Of a DNA stretch of 64,000 nt, positions 1 through 10,501 are shown one piece after another; position 1 is the stretch's first letter, and the number at the start of each line of letters is the position of its first letter. The DNA lies in the NCBI GenBank assembly GCA_014529385.2, contig CM043971.1:95085840-95149839 (forward strand), read 5' to 3'. The notes below the pieces were generated by a model. It worked only from the letters and a program-made list of their open reading frames with translations, did no database searches and had not been told where the DNA came from. The position numbers and the translations under genes were made by a program. The DNA comes from Adiantum capillus-veneris (lineage: Eukaryota > Streptophyta > Polypodiopsida > Polypodiales > Pteridaceae).

Positions 1-1
1 G

Positions 2-1990
2 ATTCACCAAACTCACCACAAAGGATATCCTCTATGCCATGCTTGGGGAAAGGTAAGAGAACATGATGCTTTTATTCTCTTTGACCCTGGTTCTACTCAC
101 AATTTCATATCTATGGAGTTAGCCACCAAGCTAGGCATACAATCCTACGAGATGGGAGATATCCTACCCGCAGACAGTGCCTTCAAGGGGCAAGAAGCTT
201 CAGTCACTCCCTTAATCGGGAAATTGAGGCTTCATGTCCAAGGCTATGTGGACAAAGAGGACTTCTTTATCTCTCCTCTCAAGCATGAGGATGTAATCCT
301 AGGGGCACCATGGTTTGACCGCCTGGCTGCCCATGTTAAATTTCCTGAAAGGAGAATCTCCTTTAAGTTCAGGGAAAAGGACATGTATATAGATGCTAAG
401 GAGATGGGTAACACCATCCCCATTGTACATACACCAGCTTTCAACAAGTCAATAAAGAGCTCTATTTCCGTGTACATGATTTTTGTTAAAGATTCTCAAA
501 ATGAACCTAATGCTTTAGCAAAAGAAAATAAAAGCAACCAAAAGGAATTAGAGTTATCCAATTTTCTCAAGGGGTTTCAAGATGTCTTTATTGACGACAT
601 CCCTTGTGAGCTACCTCCTAAACGAGGTAATGACGACCATGCAATTGAACTTCTTCCAGGAAGTTCACCGCCTAACAAACCTCCTTATAGAGTTTCTCAA
701 GCTCAACAAGAGGAGATTATGCGGCAAGTGCATGAGTTAGTTGAGAAGGGCATGGTTAGGCCTAGCTCATCTCCATTTTGCTCACCTGTGCTATTAGTGC
801 AAAAGAAAGACGGCACATATCGTATGTGTGTCGACTATAGAGCACTAAATAGGATCACTATCAAGAATAGGTTTCCCGTTCCACGGGTAGAAGACCTATT
901 TGATAAGCTACAAGGATCGACCTACTTCAGTAGGATTGACCTAAAAAGTGGCTATCATCAAATAAGGATAGTTGATCAAGACATTGTAAAGACCGCATTT
1001 CGTACTACATTTGGTCTTTACGAACACATTGTCATGCCTTTTGGCTTGACTAATGCACCAGCCACATTTAACCGCTTGATGGAGAAGCTGTTCAGGCCTC
1101 ATCGAACCTTCACTGGAGTGTTCTTTGATGATATTATCATCTACTCTAATTCATTGGAGGAACACAAGCAACACCTCCAGGTAATATTTCAAGTTTTAAG
1201 AGAGAATAAACTTTATGTTAATCGAAAGAAAAGTGAATTTTTCTTGCAAGAGATTCAATATTTAGGTCACATTATCTCTCAAGATGGAATCCAAATGGAT
1301 CCATCCAAGTTAGAGGTAATAAAAGGATGGCCTAAACCAAGGAATCTTCATGAACTAAGAAGCTTTATAGGTATGTGTGCATACTATAGACGCTTCATAG
1401 AAAAGTTCTCACAAATTGCGGGACCATTACATGACCTAACAAAGAAAAATGTTAGGTATACGTGGTCTGCTAAAGAGAACAATGCTTTCGAAAAGCTTAA
1501 AGAAAAGCTTATCTCTCAACCTGTGCTTACACTACCGGATCTCTCAAAACCATTTGAGGTCCAATGTGATGCTTGTGGTGATTGCCTTGGGGCTGTTCTG
1601 CTCCAAGAAGGGCACGCCATAGGCTATGAGAGTCGAAGGCTCGACCCTGTTGAGCAAGCTCTAGGCATATACGAAAAAGAACTCCTTGCAGTTCTACATG
1701 CCTTAGACTCATGGAAGCACTATTTATTGGGGACTCCTTTCATTCTGCGAACGGATCACCAAAGTCTTAAGTACTTCATGACGCAGACCAAGCTTTCCGA
1801 CAAACAAATGAGGTGGGCAAATTTCCTTTCGCAATTTCATTTTCATATTGCTCACATTGCTGGCAAGCATAATCAAGTAGCCGATGCACTCTCAAGACGA
1901 CCGAGAGTGAATGCGGTTTCCATAGCAACTCACAATGATCTATCTTCAATGATAGATGAGTATGCTATTGATCCCGATTTAGAGATGTGA
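2..1990 (+). CDS. Chromovirus pol: protease end, RT, RNase H (partial)
   Basis: The frame is open from the window edge (base 2), so the ATG at 113 is not the true start. Just before it the frame reads LFDPGSTHNFIS, the aspartic protease active site, with DPG where DSG or DTG is usual. Counting from the ATG at 113, RT spans about residues 205-385 with the catalytic FFDD at 337-340 (bases 1121-1132). LTNAPATF precedes it, and LGHIISQDGI and FIGMCAYYRRFI follow. RNase H covers about 481-597 with DACGD, YEKELLA, RTDHQ and VADALSR, so all four acidic positions are present. The frame ends at TGA 1988-1990, before integrase. Family chromoviruses normally read straight on, so this stop looks like a one-base lesion. 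The rest of the frame is intact, implying fairly recent activity. Confidence 0.93.
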   Translation: MHQTHHKGYPLCHAWGKVREHDAFILFDPGSTHNFISMELATKLGIQSYEMGDILPADSAFKGQEASVTPLIGKLRLHVQGYVDKEDFFISPLKHEDVILGAPWFDRLAAHVKFPERRISFKFREKDMYIDAKEMGNTIPIVHTPAFNKSIKSSISVYMIFVKDSQNEPNALAKENKSNQKELELSNFLKGFQDVFIDDIPCELPPKRGNDDHAIELLPGSSPPNKPPYRVSQAQQEEIMRQVHELVEKGMVRPSSSPFCSPVLLVQKKDGTYRMCVDYRALNRITIKNRFPVPRVEDLFDKLQGSTYFSRIDLKSGYHQIRIVDQDIVKTAFRTTFGLYEHIVMPFGLTNAPATFNRLMEKLFRPHRTFTGVFFDDIIIYSNSLEEHKQHLQVIFQVLRENKLYVNRKKSEFFLQEIQYLGHIISQDGIQMDPSKLEVIKGWPKPRNLHELRSFIGMCAYYRRFIEKFSQIAGPLHDLTKKNVRYTWSAKENNAFEKLKEKLISQPVLTLPDLSKPFEVQCDACGDCLGAVLLQEGHAIGYESRRLDPVEQALGIYEKELLAVLHALDSWKHYLLGTPFILRTDHQSLKYFMTQTKLSDKQMRWANFLSQFHFHIAHIAGKHNQVADALSRRPRVNAVSIATHNDLSSMIDEYAIDPDLEM

Positions 1991-3399
1991 TTTCAGCCCT
2001 TGCATTAGGGAAGAAAGAAGAACCATTTACTTTACAAGATGGTTATCTTCTCTATGGCAATAGACTATGCGTTACTAACTCACTACGTGAGAAAGTAATG
2101 TATGAATCTCATGCTCCCCCATATGCGGGGCATAGAGGGATTCAGTCTACCCTAAAGGGAATTGAAACATATTTCTATTGGCCTACCATGAAAGTGAACA
2201 TACACGAGTATGTTTCCAAATGTGTGGTATGTCAAAAGACAAAATTTGATAGAGGGAAGCAACTTGGATTGCTTCAACCCTTGCCAATCCCTAATTCACC
2301 GTGGGCGAGCATATCCATGGATTTTATCTTTGGATTGCCTAAGTCTATCCATGGGAATACGGGAATATGGACGATAGTAGACAGGTTCAGTAAACAAGCT
2401 CATTTTATACCTGTCAAAAAGACTATCAAAGCCCATCAAATGGCAACCCTCTTCATTTCACAAATTTTCAAGTACCATGGCTTGCCAATGTCCATAGTGT
2501 CGGATAGAGATCCTAGAATGACCAGTAATTTCTGGAAGGGTCTCTTTGAGAATTTAGGAACAAGGCTAAACTTCTCTTCGGCCTATCATCCACAAACTGA
2601 TGGCCAAAGTGAAATAGCTAACCTAACCATTCTTGATCTACTAAAAGCCTATGTAACGGAAGTAGATCAAAGATCCCAATGGGAGAAGTACTTACCCTTA
2701 GTAGAGTATGCTTACAATAACACTGTACATACTTCCACAGGAAAAGCACCTTTCGAGGTAATTGAGGGAAGATCAAAAAGTCCCTTGCTACTTAAGGTAC
2801 ATGGGAAGATCTTCGCTGCAGATGAGTATAGCCGAGACCTACAAGAATCTTTCCAAAAGATTAAGGATGCTATCTCTATCTCACAGCAAAGGCAAAAGGC
2901 TGCTGCTGACAAGCACAGAAGAGCCCAAGCCTTTAAAGAAAACGATTGGGTCTTGTTAAAGTTTCCCAAGGCTCGATTAAGGCACACGACGGGCAAGAAT
3001 CCTACGGGCCACCAAAAGTACTATGCTAAACTAGCAAAAAGGTATTATGGTCCCTTCCAGATTCTTAGGCCAATCAATGAGATGGCCTATCAACTTAAGT
3101 TGCCCAATCATTGGCTCATACACAATGCTTTTCATGTGAGCCTATTAAAGCCTTACAAAGGAGAGCCACCTCAAGAACCAACTATTGAAGATCCACCGGA
3201 GATCGAGGACCACGAGGAGGTGCTGCAGCCCGAGTCCATTCTCCGACATGAAGACAAGGTATTAAGAGGCGGTAAGACTATCCGACGATATCTTATTAAG
3301 TTTAAGAATTATCCTTTTGAAGATGCTAGATGGATGCAAGGCATACAATTAAAGGATAACCTAAACCTTGTCAATGCTTACAATGCTTCCCAAGAGTAA
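1987..3399 (+). CDS. Chromovirus integrase with C-terminal chromodomain
   Basis: This frame continues pol after a -1 step; reading LED-VISALALGKK across bases 1982-1992 gives a smooth join. Integrase inserts the cDNA into the host chromosome. Visible parts, counting from 1987: the HHCC zinc finger (H42, H49, C79, C82, with WPTMK between), the catalytic core with D112 (ISMDFIFGLP), D173 (IVSDRDPRMTS) and E209 (DGQSEIAN), the linker with FKENDWVLLK and the GPF motif (YYGPFQIL), then a chromodomain in the last 60 residues (PESILRHEDK, YLIKFKNYPFEDARW). There is no ATG at the start; the first codon is GTG, consistent with a broken polyprotein rather than a separate gene. All catalytic residues are present. 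Confidence 0.92.
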   Translation: MISALALGKKEEPFTLQDGYLLYGNRLCVTNSLREKVMYESHAPPYAGHRGIQSTLKGIETYFYWPTMKVNIHEYVSKCVVCQKTKFDRGKQLGLLQPLPIPNSPWASISMDFIFGLPKSIHGNTGIWTIVDRFSKQAHFIPVKKTIKAHQMATLFISQIFKYHGLPMSIVSDRDPRMTSNFWKGLFENLGTRLNFSSAYHPQTDGQSEIANLTILDLLKAYVTEVDQRSQWEKYLPLVEYAYNNTVHTSTGKAPFEVIEGRSKSPLLLKVHGKIFAADEYSRDLQESFQKIKDAISISQQRQKAAADKHRRAQAFKENDWVLLKFPKARLRHTTGKNPTGHQKYYAKLAKRYYGPFQILRPINEMAYQLKLPNHWLIHNAFHVSLLKPYKGEPPQEPTIEDPPEIEDHEEVLQPESILRHEDKVLRGGKTIRRYLIKFKNYPFEDARWMQGIQLKDNLNLVNAYNASQE

Positions 3400-3744
3400 G
3401 CAAATGTACAAAATGTTAAAAATGAACAAAAATTTTTGTCTTATAAGACTCTCTTTTTCTTTATTTGTGCACAAAAATGAAGTAGTATGCATGCTTAGAT
3501 CAAGTTTGCAGAGACGACGTCTCCCGAACACCAAGTAGAGCTTGTCACTCTACTATGGAAGACTGATAGGACTAATGTGCAGACATGCTTGCGGCAGCCT
3601 CAGGCTCTCAAGCGCCAAATGGACTAGTCATCCATTATGGAATGATGTCGTAGGGTAACATAGGGATCCTCTACCCGCTAAAGAAAAGGACTCATGCATA
3701 TGCTTTATCTTCTCTACACCATAGTCGAGGACGACTATGATTTC
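3400..3744 (+). other. 3' untranslated region of the chromovirus
   Basis: The stretch between the integrase stop and the LTR holds no coding frame. It contains a short T/A-rich segment near 3420-3475 and otherwise ordinary sequence. Confidence 0.7.
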
Positions 3745-3754
3745 AAGAGAGAGG
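3745..3754 (+). promoter_or_regulatory. Polypurine tract (plus-strand primer)
   Basis: AAGAGAGAGG lies three bases before TGTCATAATAATC, the likely first bases of the 3' LTR. A purine run at this place primes plus-strand DNA synthesis in LTR retrotransposons. It is assigned by position and composition only. Confidence 0.6.
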
Positions 3755-3757
3755 TAA

Positions 3758-5300
3758 TGTCATAATAATCAATATCTAATTCTCCTAAATGATTTTCTCA
3801 TATTAAACTGATCATTTAATGTGGGGAAGTGCCAAGGGAGAAAAAGCTAGAATATTGGTTAAGCTAACAGCCCGGCCACAATAGGGACCCAAAGGAGGGA
3901 AAATAGGGATCCAAAGGGGGGGCCATCTGCAAAAGAGCCATGTGAAACAATGGGCCAAAAAGACCCTAAGGTTCAGCCCATTAAGACTTCCAAAATGCTA
4001 AGGTTCCAAAATTCAAAGGTTGTGTCCAAAGGTCAACCCTAGGGAAAATTGGATGCTTAGTGTGTGCCCTAAAAAGTCTTTGCACATCCCTACATGGGAG
4101 GGGGCGAGCCCCAAAGCTAGGGGATGAGAGAGAAAGCCACACACACACACAGGCTCCCTTTACACAAAGGGAATGAGGGACACATGTCAGCTCCCTAGGC
4201 CAGATGCCCACAAGGTGTGCCCAATTCCTATTGGAAGACCCTTGAAGTGGACCAATGAGAATTAAGCTAGAGTAAATTTAGTTTAATTAATTTAAAAACA
4301 TTTAATAAAAGAAACCAATGAGAATTAAGTCTCCTAGAAGACTATTGGGCAGTCTCCCAAGGGGTCCAATGAGCATTCAGGAGCCTCATGGCTTGCCTGA
4401 TTCCTATTGGCCAGGAGGCAAAGGGGTCCAATGAGAGTTTAGTTTAATTATTTAATTACCTAAAGCTCTCACAAAAGGGGAAAGGGGGACACATGTCAAA
4501 AGGCTATCACTTATGCTGCTTAATTCCTATTGGCTTGACCTGGGGAGGTCCAATGAGGCAAAAGCCAGACCTAATTAGCAGCTAGGGCTCGCCCAAGAGA
4601 GAGGGGGGGCTGATTTTTGCTTGGCATTGACACACACACACTCACACTTGACCATGTGTGAAGGAAGAATACTCTATCTCCTCCCAAGCTTTAATGGAGA
4701 GCTCATCACCTACTCCAAGCTTGTGAGATAGAAGCCTACATCAACACTCTCTTGGCATATGGATGCAAATCCAACCAAGAGCCAAGCTTCAATGCATGCT
4801 CATCTTCTCTACCAAGCTAATTACTAAGCTAAGCTATGCTAATATGAGTGATTATCTTTCTCGTAAGATACTTCTTTTTCTTCTCAATCTACTCTCATAC
4901 CCTGCTAGCTCTCACCATCTTCGAAGGTGTGTGAGGTCTTGGGTCTGAGAACGGGGATAATTCAAGTTGTGTTTGATTAAGTGTTTTGCTTGGTGTATGA
5001 AGCTTCCATCTTCATTGCACTAGCTAGTCTTGAAGGAACACAAAGAATTGTATTGTACAATGTCTCTCTTGATGGGAGAAACCATAATACAAAGCCTTTG
5101 GAGGGGGGACCGGCTCCATGCAAATCCGGTCCTCAACTGTTGTCAATAGCTTAATTGCTCTCTCTTTTGAAAGTATTGTCGATGCTATCTAACTAGGTGT
5201 TATGCTTTTTGTTGCTCTCTCCACCCAAGCACTCTTGTAATTCTCATTAGGAATCTATTCTAATGAAATGCCCACTATATTCATGCTAATTTCCGCTACA
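3758..5300 (+). repeat. 3' LTR of the chromovirus
   Basis: The segment starts TGTCATAATAATC after the purine tract and appears to end near CCGCTACA, giving the expected TG...CA ends and about 1.54 kb. It is supported by a long, diverged inverted match at 7830-9434. Shared blocks include CTAATTACTAAGCTAAGC, GTGTGTGAGGTCTTGGG and the ATCATTTAATGTGG-like start. The first third carries several paired CCTATTGG and CCAATGAG motifs (see findings). The exact right end is uncertain because the match fades near 5250. Confidence 0.8.
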
Positions 5301-6336
5301 CATAAGATTTTAGGCCATTAAATGTTACAGCAAGAGTGTAAAGAAATTAGTCCAGATAGCATTGCATGTCATGTGGTTTCATTGAGTGTCTCCAGATGAG
5401 CTCAACACCAAGATTGCAAGAGCTAGCCAGGCTTCCACACCATGTCATATCTTTATTGCACTTATACAATAGGGTGTGCTTATTCACTCCATGGCAAGAA
5501 TTTGGAGGCATTTGATGAGGAAGAACATGGCGACTTGAGAACATGGAATGCCATGAGGATAATCTGCACAATTGGGGACCTAGCGACAACAAGCATCCTG
5601 CATGCCCTAGTCTCCTCCTGCTCCTTTTCCCTTATGCAGATAAAAACAATATCCAAAAAGGCCTCGTTGCCTTTGATGCAATTCATGTCTTCAAGCAAGC
5701 AAGAAGACTCGCTCAGAAGGTAATTCGAGGGCATATCCTTGCATAGTGTGCATATAGATTTCACATTCCATAGCGTTCAACTTCGTTAAATAGCCCATCC
5801 AACCCCACAAACTTTGTCCCTGCCCTTGTGAAACCTGTCGAGACCTGTCCGCGCCGGCGCAACCGGTTCCAGGCTCTTCCAATAGGTTCAATATGAAATA
5901 TAAATCTACCTAATGAGATCGTCAGCACACTATATAAAGCAAGTTTTTTGTTGTTTTTCTTAGTGATATGGACTCAAGCAAGCTGTCTAAACCAGTCCGT
6001 GCCGGCGCAGACTGGTTCCAGCACGGAGCGAGTGAGGGTGTTGCGGTTGATGGTAGCAGCAACAGTCGTGTAGGAGAGAGAAATGAAGCTGAGGGTGAAG
6101 GGGCCAAATGCAAGCAAGCGACAACACCTCCAGTATCCATTTAAGAGACGATGGATGTTGAGGGTTCAATATCTATGTGCATCACCAAGAAATGCCATAG
6201 CTGGAGCTTGTAAAAATAGAGCTCATGTTGAAAGTAGATGCAGCAGGCCATGGCAAAGAAAAGGAAGTCCAGTTCGAGTCGCTTTCTATGCAGCCCCTTC
6301 CTACCATATGCACCTTGGGGTGGGGGGGGTGGGGTG

Positions 6337-6390
<54 letters not shown>

Positions 6391-7820
6391 ACACTTGGGG
6401 CTGAGGAGCGATCGACAGAGATCAAGGAGAGGTGGAAGTCATCGGCAAAAAGAACCTGGTGCTCTGTTGCCTTGTCGCTTCATCAGCAATCACGTATCTG
6501 TGCATGACGTTGGCCACCTCAGCCTCTTTATTTTTCCAAATTCCCATTTTGGATTTGGACTAGTGTCGTTAGAGCCAAGTCACACACTAGATATATAAAT
6601 TAGCCTTTTCTGAACAATGTTGGAGCAGGAAGAGAAAAAAAGAGAGAGATTGAGAGAGTCCAGCCAGGGCTCGAGAAACATTTTTGTGGACCTAGCTTTG
6701 GAACCTTTTCACAGGCATATGAGCACGCTAACTCTACATTTGAGAGGGATCATCACACTAAAAATCTCATATTAAAATTCAAAATTCCATAATTTGAACC
6801 GTCTTGAAAACATTCTTGCCCAAATTTAAGCCGGCCAGTTTTCATTTTGAACAAGCTTTGGATAAAGCGAACCTATCTTTTTCCAAGCCATGAGTCCAAA
6901 TAGCTCTTCTCAGGCGGGGGGAAATGACGGGCCCGGTGGAAGACAATCTCAACTGCATGAAGAATCAACTTTGCCACCCAAATTTAATGCCCCTGTGCCA
7001 AGGATTTGCATTGCCTTGTTTGAATTGAGCATAAGAGTCTCATTGCTCTTCCTAGTTCCACTTTTATTTTTCATCTAGAAAAAAAAAGGCACATGTGCTT
7101 AGCAAAAATCACAAGCTTAGCTCTTACTATGCTTAACAATCTTTCATATTTTAGCTCTACTCAACTTAGCTGAATTTTGATATGCAATCAATAATCCCCC
7201 CCAGTTCTCGTCATTTAATTGTTCATTGTGCTTGCATCGAGCTTCCTTGTGGGGTATTAACTAAGGGTTACCGTATGGTATTACATGAGTGTACAATAGT
7301 GGGTTTTAGGGTAGATGGGTCAGACGCAAGACGGGTGCTAGTAATATAACTGAATACCTCCCCAAAGAAGCACAACGAGGCTTGGATTGTTGGTATATGG
7401 TAACTAATGTGGGGTAATTCCATTTTTTGAGACCATGGTTCAAACCCGGTTCGTGTGCGTTCCTGTATTGGCTGTTTGTCGTCTTTATTTCCTTGATGTC
7501 CCCTTTTTGCATCGAATGTCATGCAAGCATGTCACAAACGCTTTGTGCGGAACTAGATTCGGAGCCATCTATCTATCCCTACTCACTACGCATCTTTTGT
7601 GTCCCTTGCAACCCAAAATTGGCCATGGAGGGAAAAGAGACGTCGCACGCAATTTAAATGACCTGCTACTGGCCCCTCTACCCTATAAGACAACAAGGAT
7701 AGTTGTAACAAAGGAGAGTCTTGTATATTTGGGGTCAAAAAGGTGATTCACCATCACAGGACTGCCCTCAAGGAAAATAAATTTACTGAGGGACATGCTT
7801 GTTTTTTTCGTTGCTCGAAA
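5301..7820. other. No recognisable gene; diverged repeats and a weak PPR-like trace
   Basis: No frame here has convincing coding features. At about 5480-5560 the + strand reads AFDEEEHGDLRTWNAM, which resembles a piece of a plant pentatricopeptide repeat (FDEM..RDLVTWNAM), but the match is short and the flanks do not follow. Two GC-rich copies of a GCCGGCGCA motif lie near 5850 and 6000, a TATATAA-like box near 5930, and a long GA tract at 6339-6389. From 6600 to 7820 I see nothing I can name, apart from a GGTTCAAACCC box at 7438. Confidence 0.5.
6339..6389. repeat. (GA)n microsatellite
   Basis: About 25 uninterrupted GA units preceded by a G-run (6316-6338). Apparent Arg-Glu or Ser-Leu frames through it are artefacts. 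Confidence 0.98.
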
Positions 7821-8502
7821 AAAACTCGCTCGCCATCTTGTAAGACTCGTTCCTAATGAGCACAGAGAGAGTACTTAATTTGAGAAAGCAACATACCAAT
7901 TTACACCTATCTAATTTGGCATATACAATACTTGAAAAGAGAGAGAAATAGAACAATTGACAATAGTTGAGGACCGTATTTACATGGAGCTGGTCCCCCT
8001 CCAAAAAGGCTTTGCATTATATCTTCTCCCATCAAAGGAGACTTTTGTACAATCTTTGTGTTCCTTGAAAAAACTCATTGGTGCAATGAAGATGGAAGCT
8101 TCATGCACCAAATTATGCTTGAAAAACACACCTAGTGTCCCTAGCCTCAGTCCCAAGACCTCACACACCTTCAAAAATGGTGAGAGCTAGTAGGGAATGA
8201 GGATAGATTGAGAGGAAGAAGATGTATCTTACGATAAAGAAGTATTCGTATTCTCCTCACATAATCACTCTAATAGCATAGCTTAGCTTAGTAATTAGCA
8301 TGGTAGAGGAGATGAGCATGCCATTGAAGCTTGGCTCTTGGTTGGATTTGAATTCCATAGCCAAGAGTTGTTGGTGTAGGCCTCTACTTCTTGATGCTTG
8401 GAGAACGAGATGGAGTTCTTGCTCAACACCTGAGTTGCTCGCGCGTGTGTGTGTGTATGCACGCGCATGCATGTGTGTGTAGCAAAGTGTTATACTAAAA
8501 TG

Positions 8503-8504
<2 letters not shown>

Positions 8505-8554
<50 letters not shown>
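8505..8554. repeat. (CT)25 microsatellite inside the LTR
   Basis: Twenty-five CT units. At the matching place in the 3758-5300 LTR there is only a short GAGAGAG run near 4600, so the tract expanded within an LTR copy. Confidence 0.95.
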
Positions 8555-8558
<4 letters not shown>

Positions 8559-9020
8559 GGTTGACACCTCTTGCTTTTTGCTCTTGCTGGCCTCCCATTG
8601 GCTCCTGCAAAGCTTAGCCATTGGCTCTTGCAAAGCTTCGCCAATCCCAAATTATAAGCATAATCGATAGCCTTGTGACATGTGTCCCCCTTTCCCCTTT
8701 TGTGAGAGCTTTAGGTAATTAAATATTTCATTTAAAGTCTCATTGGACCTTTTAGTATTATGGACAATAGGAATCAGGCAAGCCAAGGGGCTATTGGATG
8801 CTCATTGGACCCCTTGGTAGACTGTCTAATAGTCTTCTAGGGAACTTAATTTCTATTGGTTCTTTTATCAAGAATTTTTAAATTGATTAGACTAATTTTA
8901 CTCTAGCCTAATTATCATTGGTCCACCTCTATGGCCATCCAATAGGATTTGAGGGGAAAATGGGGGCAACTGGCCTAGGAGCTTGCCATGTGTCCATTCT
9001 TCCCTTTGGGGATAACTTGG

Positions 9021-9021
<1 letters not shown>

Positions 9022-9058
<37 letters not shown>
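9022..9058. repeat. (TG)n microsatellite inside the LTR
   Basis: About 18 TG units. The matching place in the other LTR copy has a short CACACACA run near 4140-4152. Confidence 0.95.
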
Positions 9059-9060
<2 letters not shown>

Positions 9061-9419
9061 CTCTCTCATCCCCTACCATTAGGGCTCGCCCCCTCCTTCC
9101 TAGGGATGTGGGAAGACTTTTCAGTCTTCCCATGACCATCCAATTTTCCCCTGCTTTGGCCATTGGACAATTGAATTAAATTTAGGAACTTTAGCCTATA
9201 GAAGTCTTAATGGAGCCAAACCTTAGGCCTTTTAAGCCCCATTGAAGCACATTGCTCTTTTGTACCACTGTCCCCTTTGGATCCTTATTTTCCCTCCTTT
9301 GGATCCCTATAAAGACCGGTTTGGTAGCCTCACCAATATTCTAGCTTTTACTCCCTTGGTACTTCCCCATATTATATGATCAGTTTAACATGAGAAAATC
9401 ATTTGGAATAATTAGATAT

Positions 9420-9771
9420 TAGTTTTTATGATAGCTATGGATGTATCATCTGTCAGGGCATGTTTTGTTTTCAAGGAATGGAGTTGCATGAGATGTTTTG
9501 AAGATGGCAACGGCCATGATTTAGGCACTGCATCACTTTGGCTTGAGCTAGTTATCTCCGGTCCTTTCTCAAGTAGATCACAAGCCGTTTTGCAAAAACC
9601 AAAAGACTTTGAAGTCGTATCAGACATGTAGTCCTCAATGATAGGCTCTAAGACTTCCATAGGCTCTGCTATCAATTTCAGATTGATGCTCCCATCTAAT
9701 GATACTCTAATCTTAGTCTCTCCCTTTGACCTAGCCTTTGAATTATAAAAGCTACCATATCTTAAAAGCAT
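9420..9771 (-). pseudogene. Fragment of a gag-leader ORF
   Basis: The minus strand encodes 119 residues. The stretch LEPIIEDYMSDTTSKSFGF resembles LEPILEENFSDTSSKRSYS near the start of the 19261-20175 ORF, so this is probably the first part of the same Tat/Ogre-like gag-leader gene, cut where the inverted LTR begins. It lies downstream of palindrome repeats at 10502-11050, as the better copies do. No enzymatic domain is visible. The link rests on about 20 residues and is moderate. Confidence 0.4.
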
Positions 9772-10501
9772 GAAATAAATAACAAATTGAGTGTTTTCTC
9801 AAACCCAACCTATTACCTATTTAGGCTCTCTCTAAAAATTGCAAAAACGCTTTTCAACTTGTCCAAAAGCTATTGAGCTCCTTTGAATCTTGTGTTTTGG
9901 TCTAGAACTTGAGTGAAATTTGTATATGCTCTCAAACAATCAAAAATGTTAAGCAAACTCACAAAATCGGCTCTTCTTTCAAATTGTAGTTGTCAACTCT
10001 TGAATGGTATGTTTCTAGGCAGTGTTATGTTGGAAACCCCAACTCTACTTTATTACCAAGGTCTTATCTTAGTTGTTCCAAGTGGTTAGGATTGAAAAAT
10101 TTCAAAACTATGTCAAAAACTTTGACGGTTCTCTCCTAGAATTGCGAAAAAAGCTAGTTTCAGATACCCCTGAATGAAAATGCAAATTTGAGGCTTTAAA
10201 CAATGTTTTTTCAAACCCTTAAACTAAAGGGTTCCATAGGCATCCTTAAGGTCAAGCTTTAGATCATATCTATAGAGTCGCTCGCAAGCTTCATTTTGAC
10301 AATAAAAGGTTTTGCGATCGGAGTCCATATGTGAAAGTTATGGCCGTTTTTATGTTAACTAGTTTTCACTTGTAACACAGAATTGCTTGTAGTTAGAGCT
10401 CTATTGGGTATTTTTGGCCCAAAATTACTCAATGCAATGTACAGGTCATGCACAACAAGGTCACCAAGTCTTGTCAAGTTTTGACTTTTGTGGCAAATGG
10501 A
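9772..10501. other. Non-coding, leader-like sequence
   Basis: No gene. The text is T/A-rich and resembles the degenerate spacer between palindromes in the other arrays. A weak unit near 10130-10150 (TCCTAGAATTGCGAAAAAA) may be a decayed palindrome. Confidence 0.4.

Larger units (their letters stand above)
1..5300 (+). mobile_element. Ty3/gypsy chromovirus, 3' part
   Basis: This is an LTR retrotransposon of the chromovirus branch, cut by the left window edge. It runs protease end, reverse transcriptase, RNase H, integrase, chromodomain, short untranslated region, purine tract, 3' LTR. The order PR-RT-RH-IN is diagnostic for Ty3/gypsy, and the C-terminal chromodomain for chromoviruses, which use it to target heterochromatin. 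Gag and the 5' LTR lie outside the window, so age and target-site duplication cannot be judged. A related but diverged LTR lies inverted at 7830-9434. Confidence 0.93.
7830..9434 (-). mobile_element. Solo or orphan chromovirus LTR, inverted
   Basis: The reverse complement of this stretch aligns along most of its length with the LTR at 3758-5300. The right end (9335-9434) corresponds to the LTR start, and 8150-8400 and 7850-8000 to its later parts. No integrase or purine tract of the family adjoins either side, so it is probably a solo LTR. It differs from the other copy by many substitutions and by expanded (CT)n and (TG)n tracts. Ends are approximate; the left end fades near 7830-7860. Confidence 0.8.

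Noticed and set aside
1987-3399. Integrase as a separate gene with its own start
   Set aside because: There is no ATG, and the text is continuous with pol after a one-base step; a broken polyprotein is simpler.
5442-5746. Pentatricopeptide-repeat protein gene
   Set aside because: Only about 16 residues (AFDEEEHGDLRTWNAM) look like a PPR. No second repeat in register could be followed, so it is noted only as a weak trace.
6141-6600. Long frames rich in Ser-Leu or Arg-Glu on both strands
   Set aside because: They are translations of the (GA)n tract at 6339-6389. The same applies at 8257-8670, 30961-31449, 48639-49209 and 53819-54363.
7400-7470. tRNA-derived SINE or tRNA gene
   Set aside because: GGTTCAAACCC at 7438 fits a B box, but no A box or cloverleaf could be found at the right distance.
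8975-9179. His-Thr or Cys-Val repeat frames
   Set aside because: Translation of the (TG)n tract at 9022-9058 inside an LTR.
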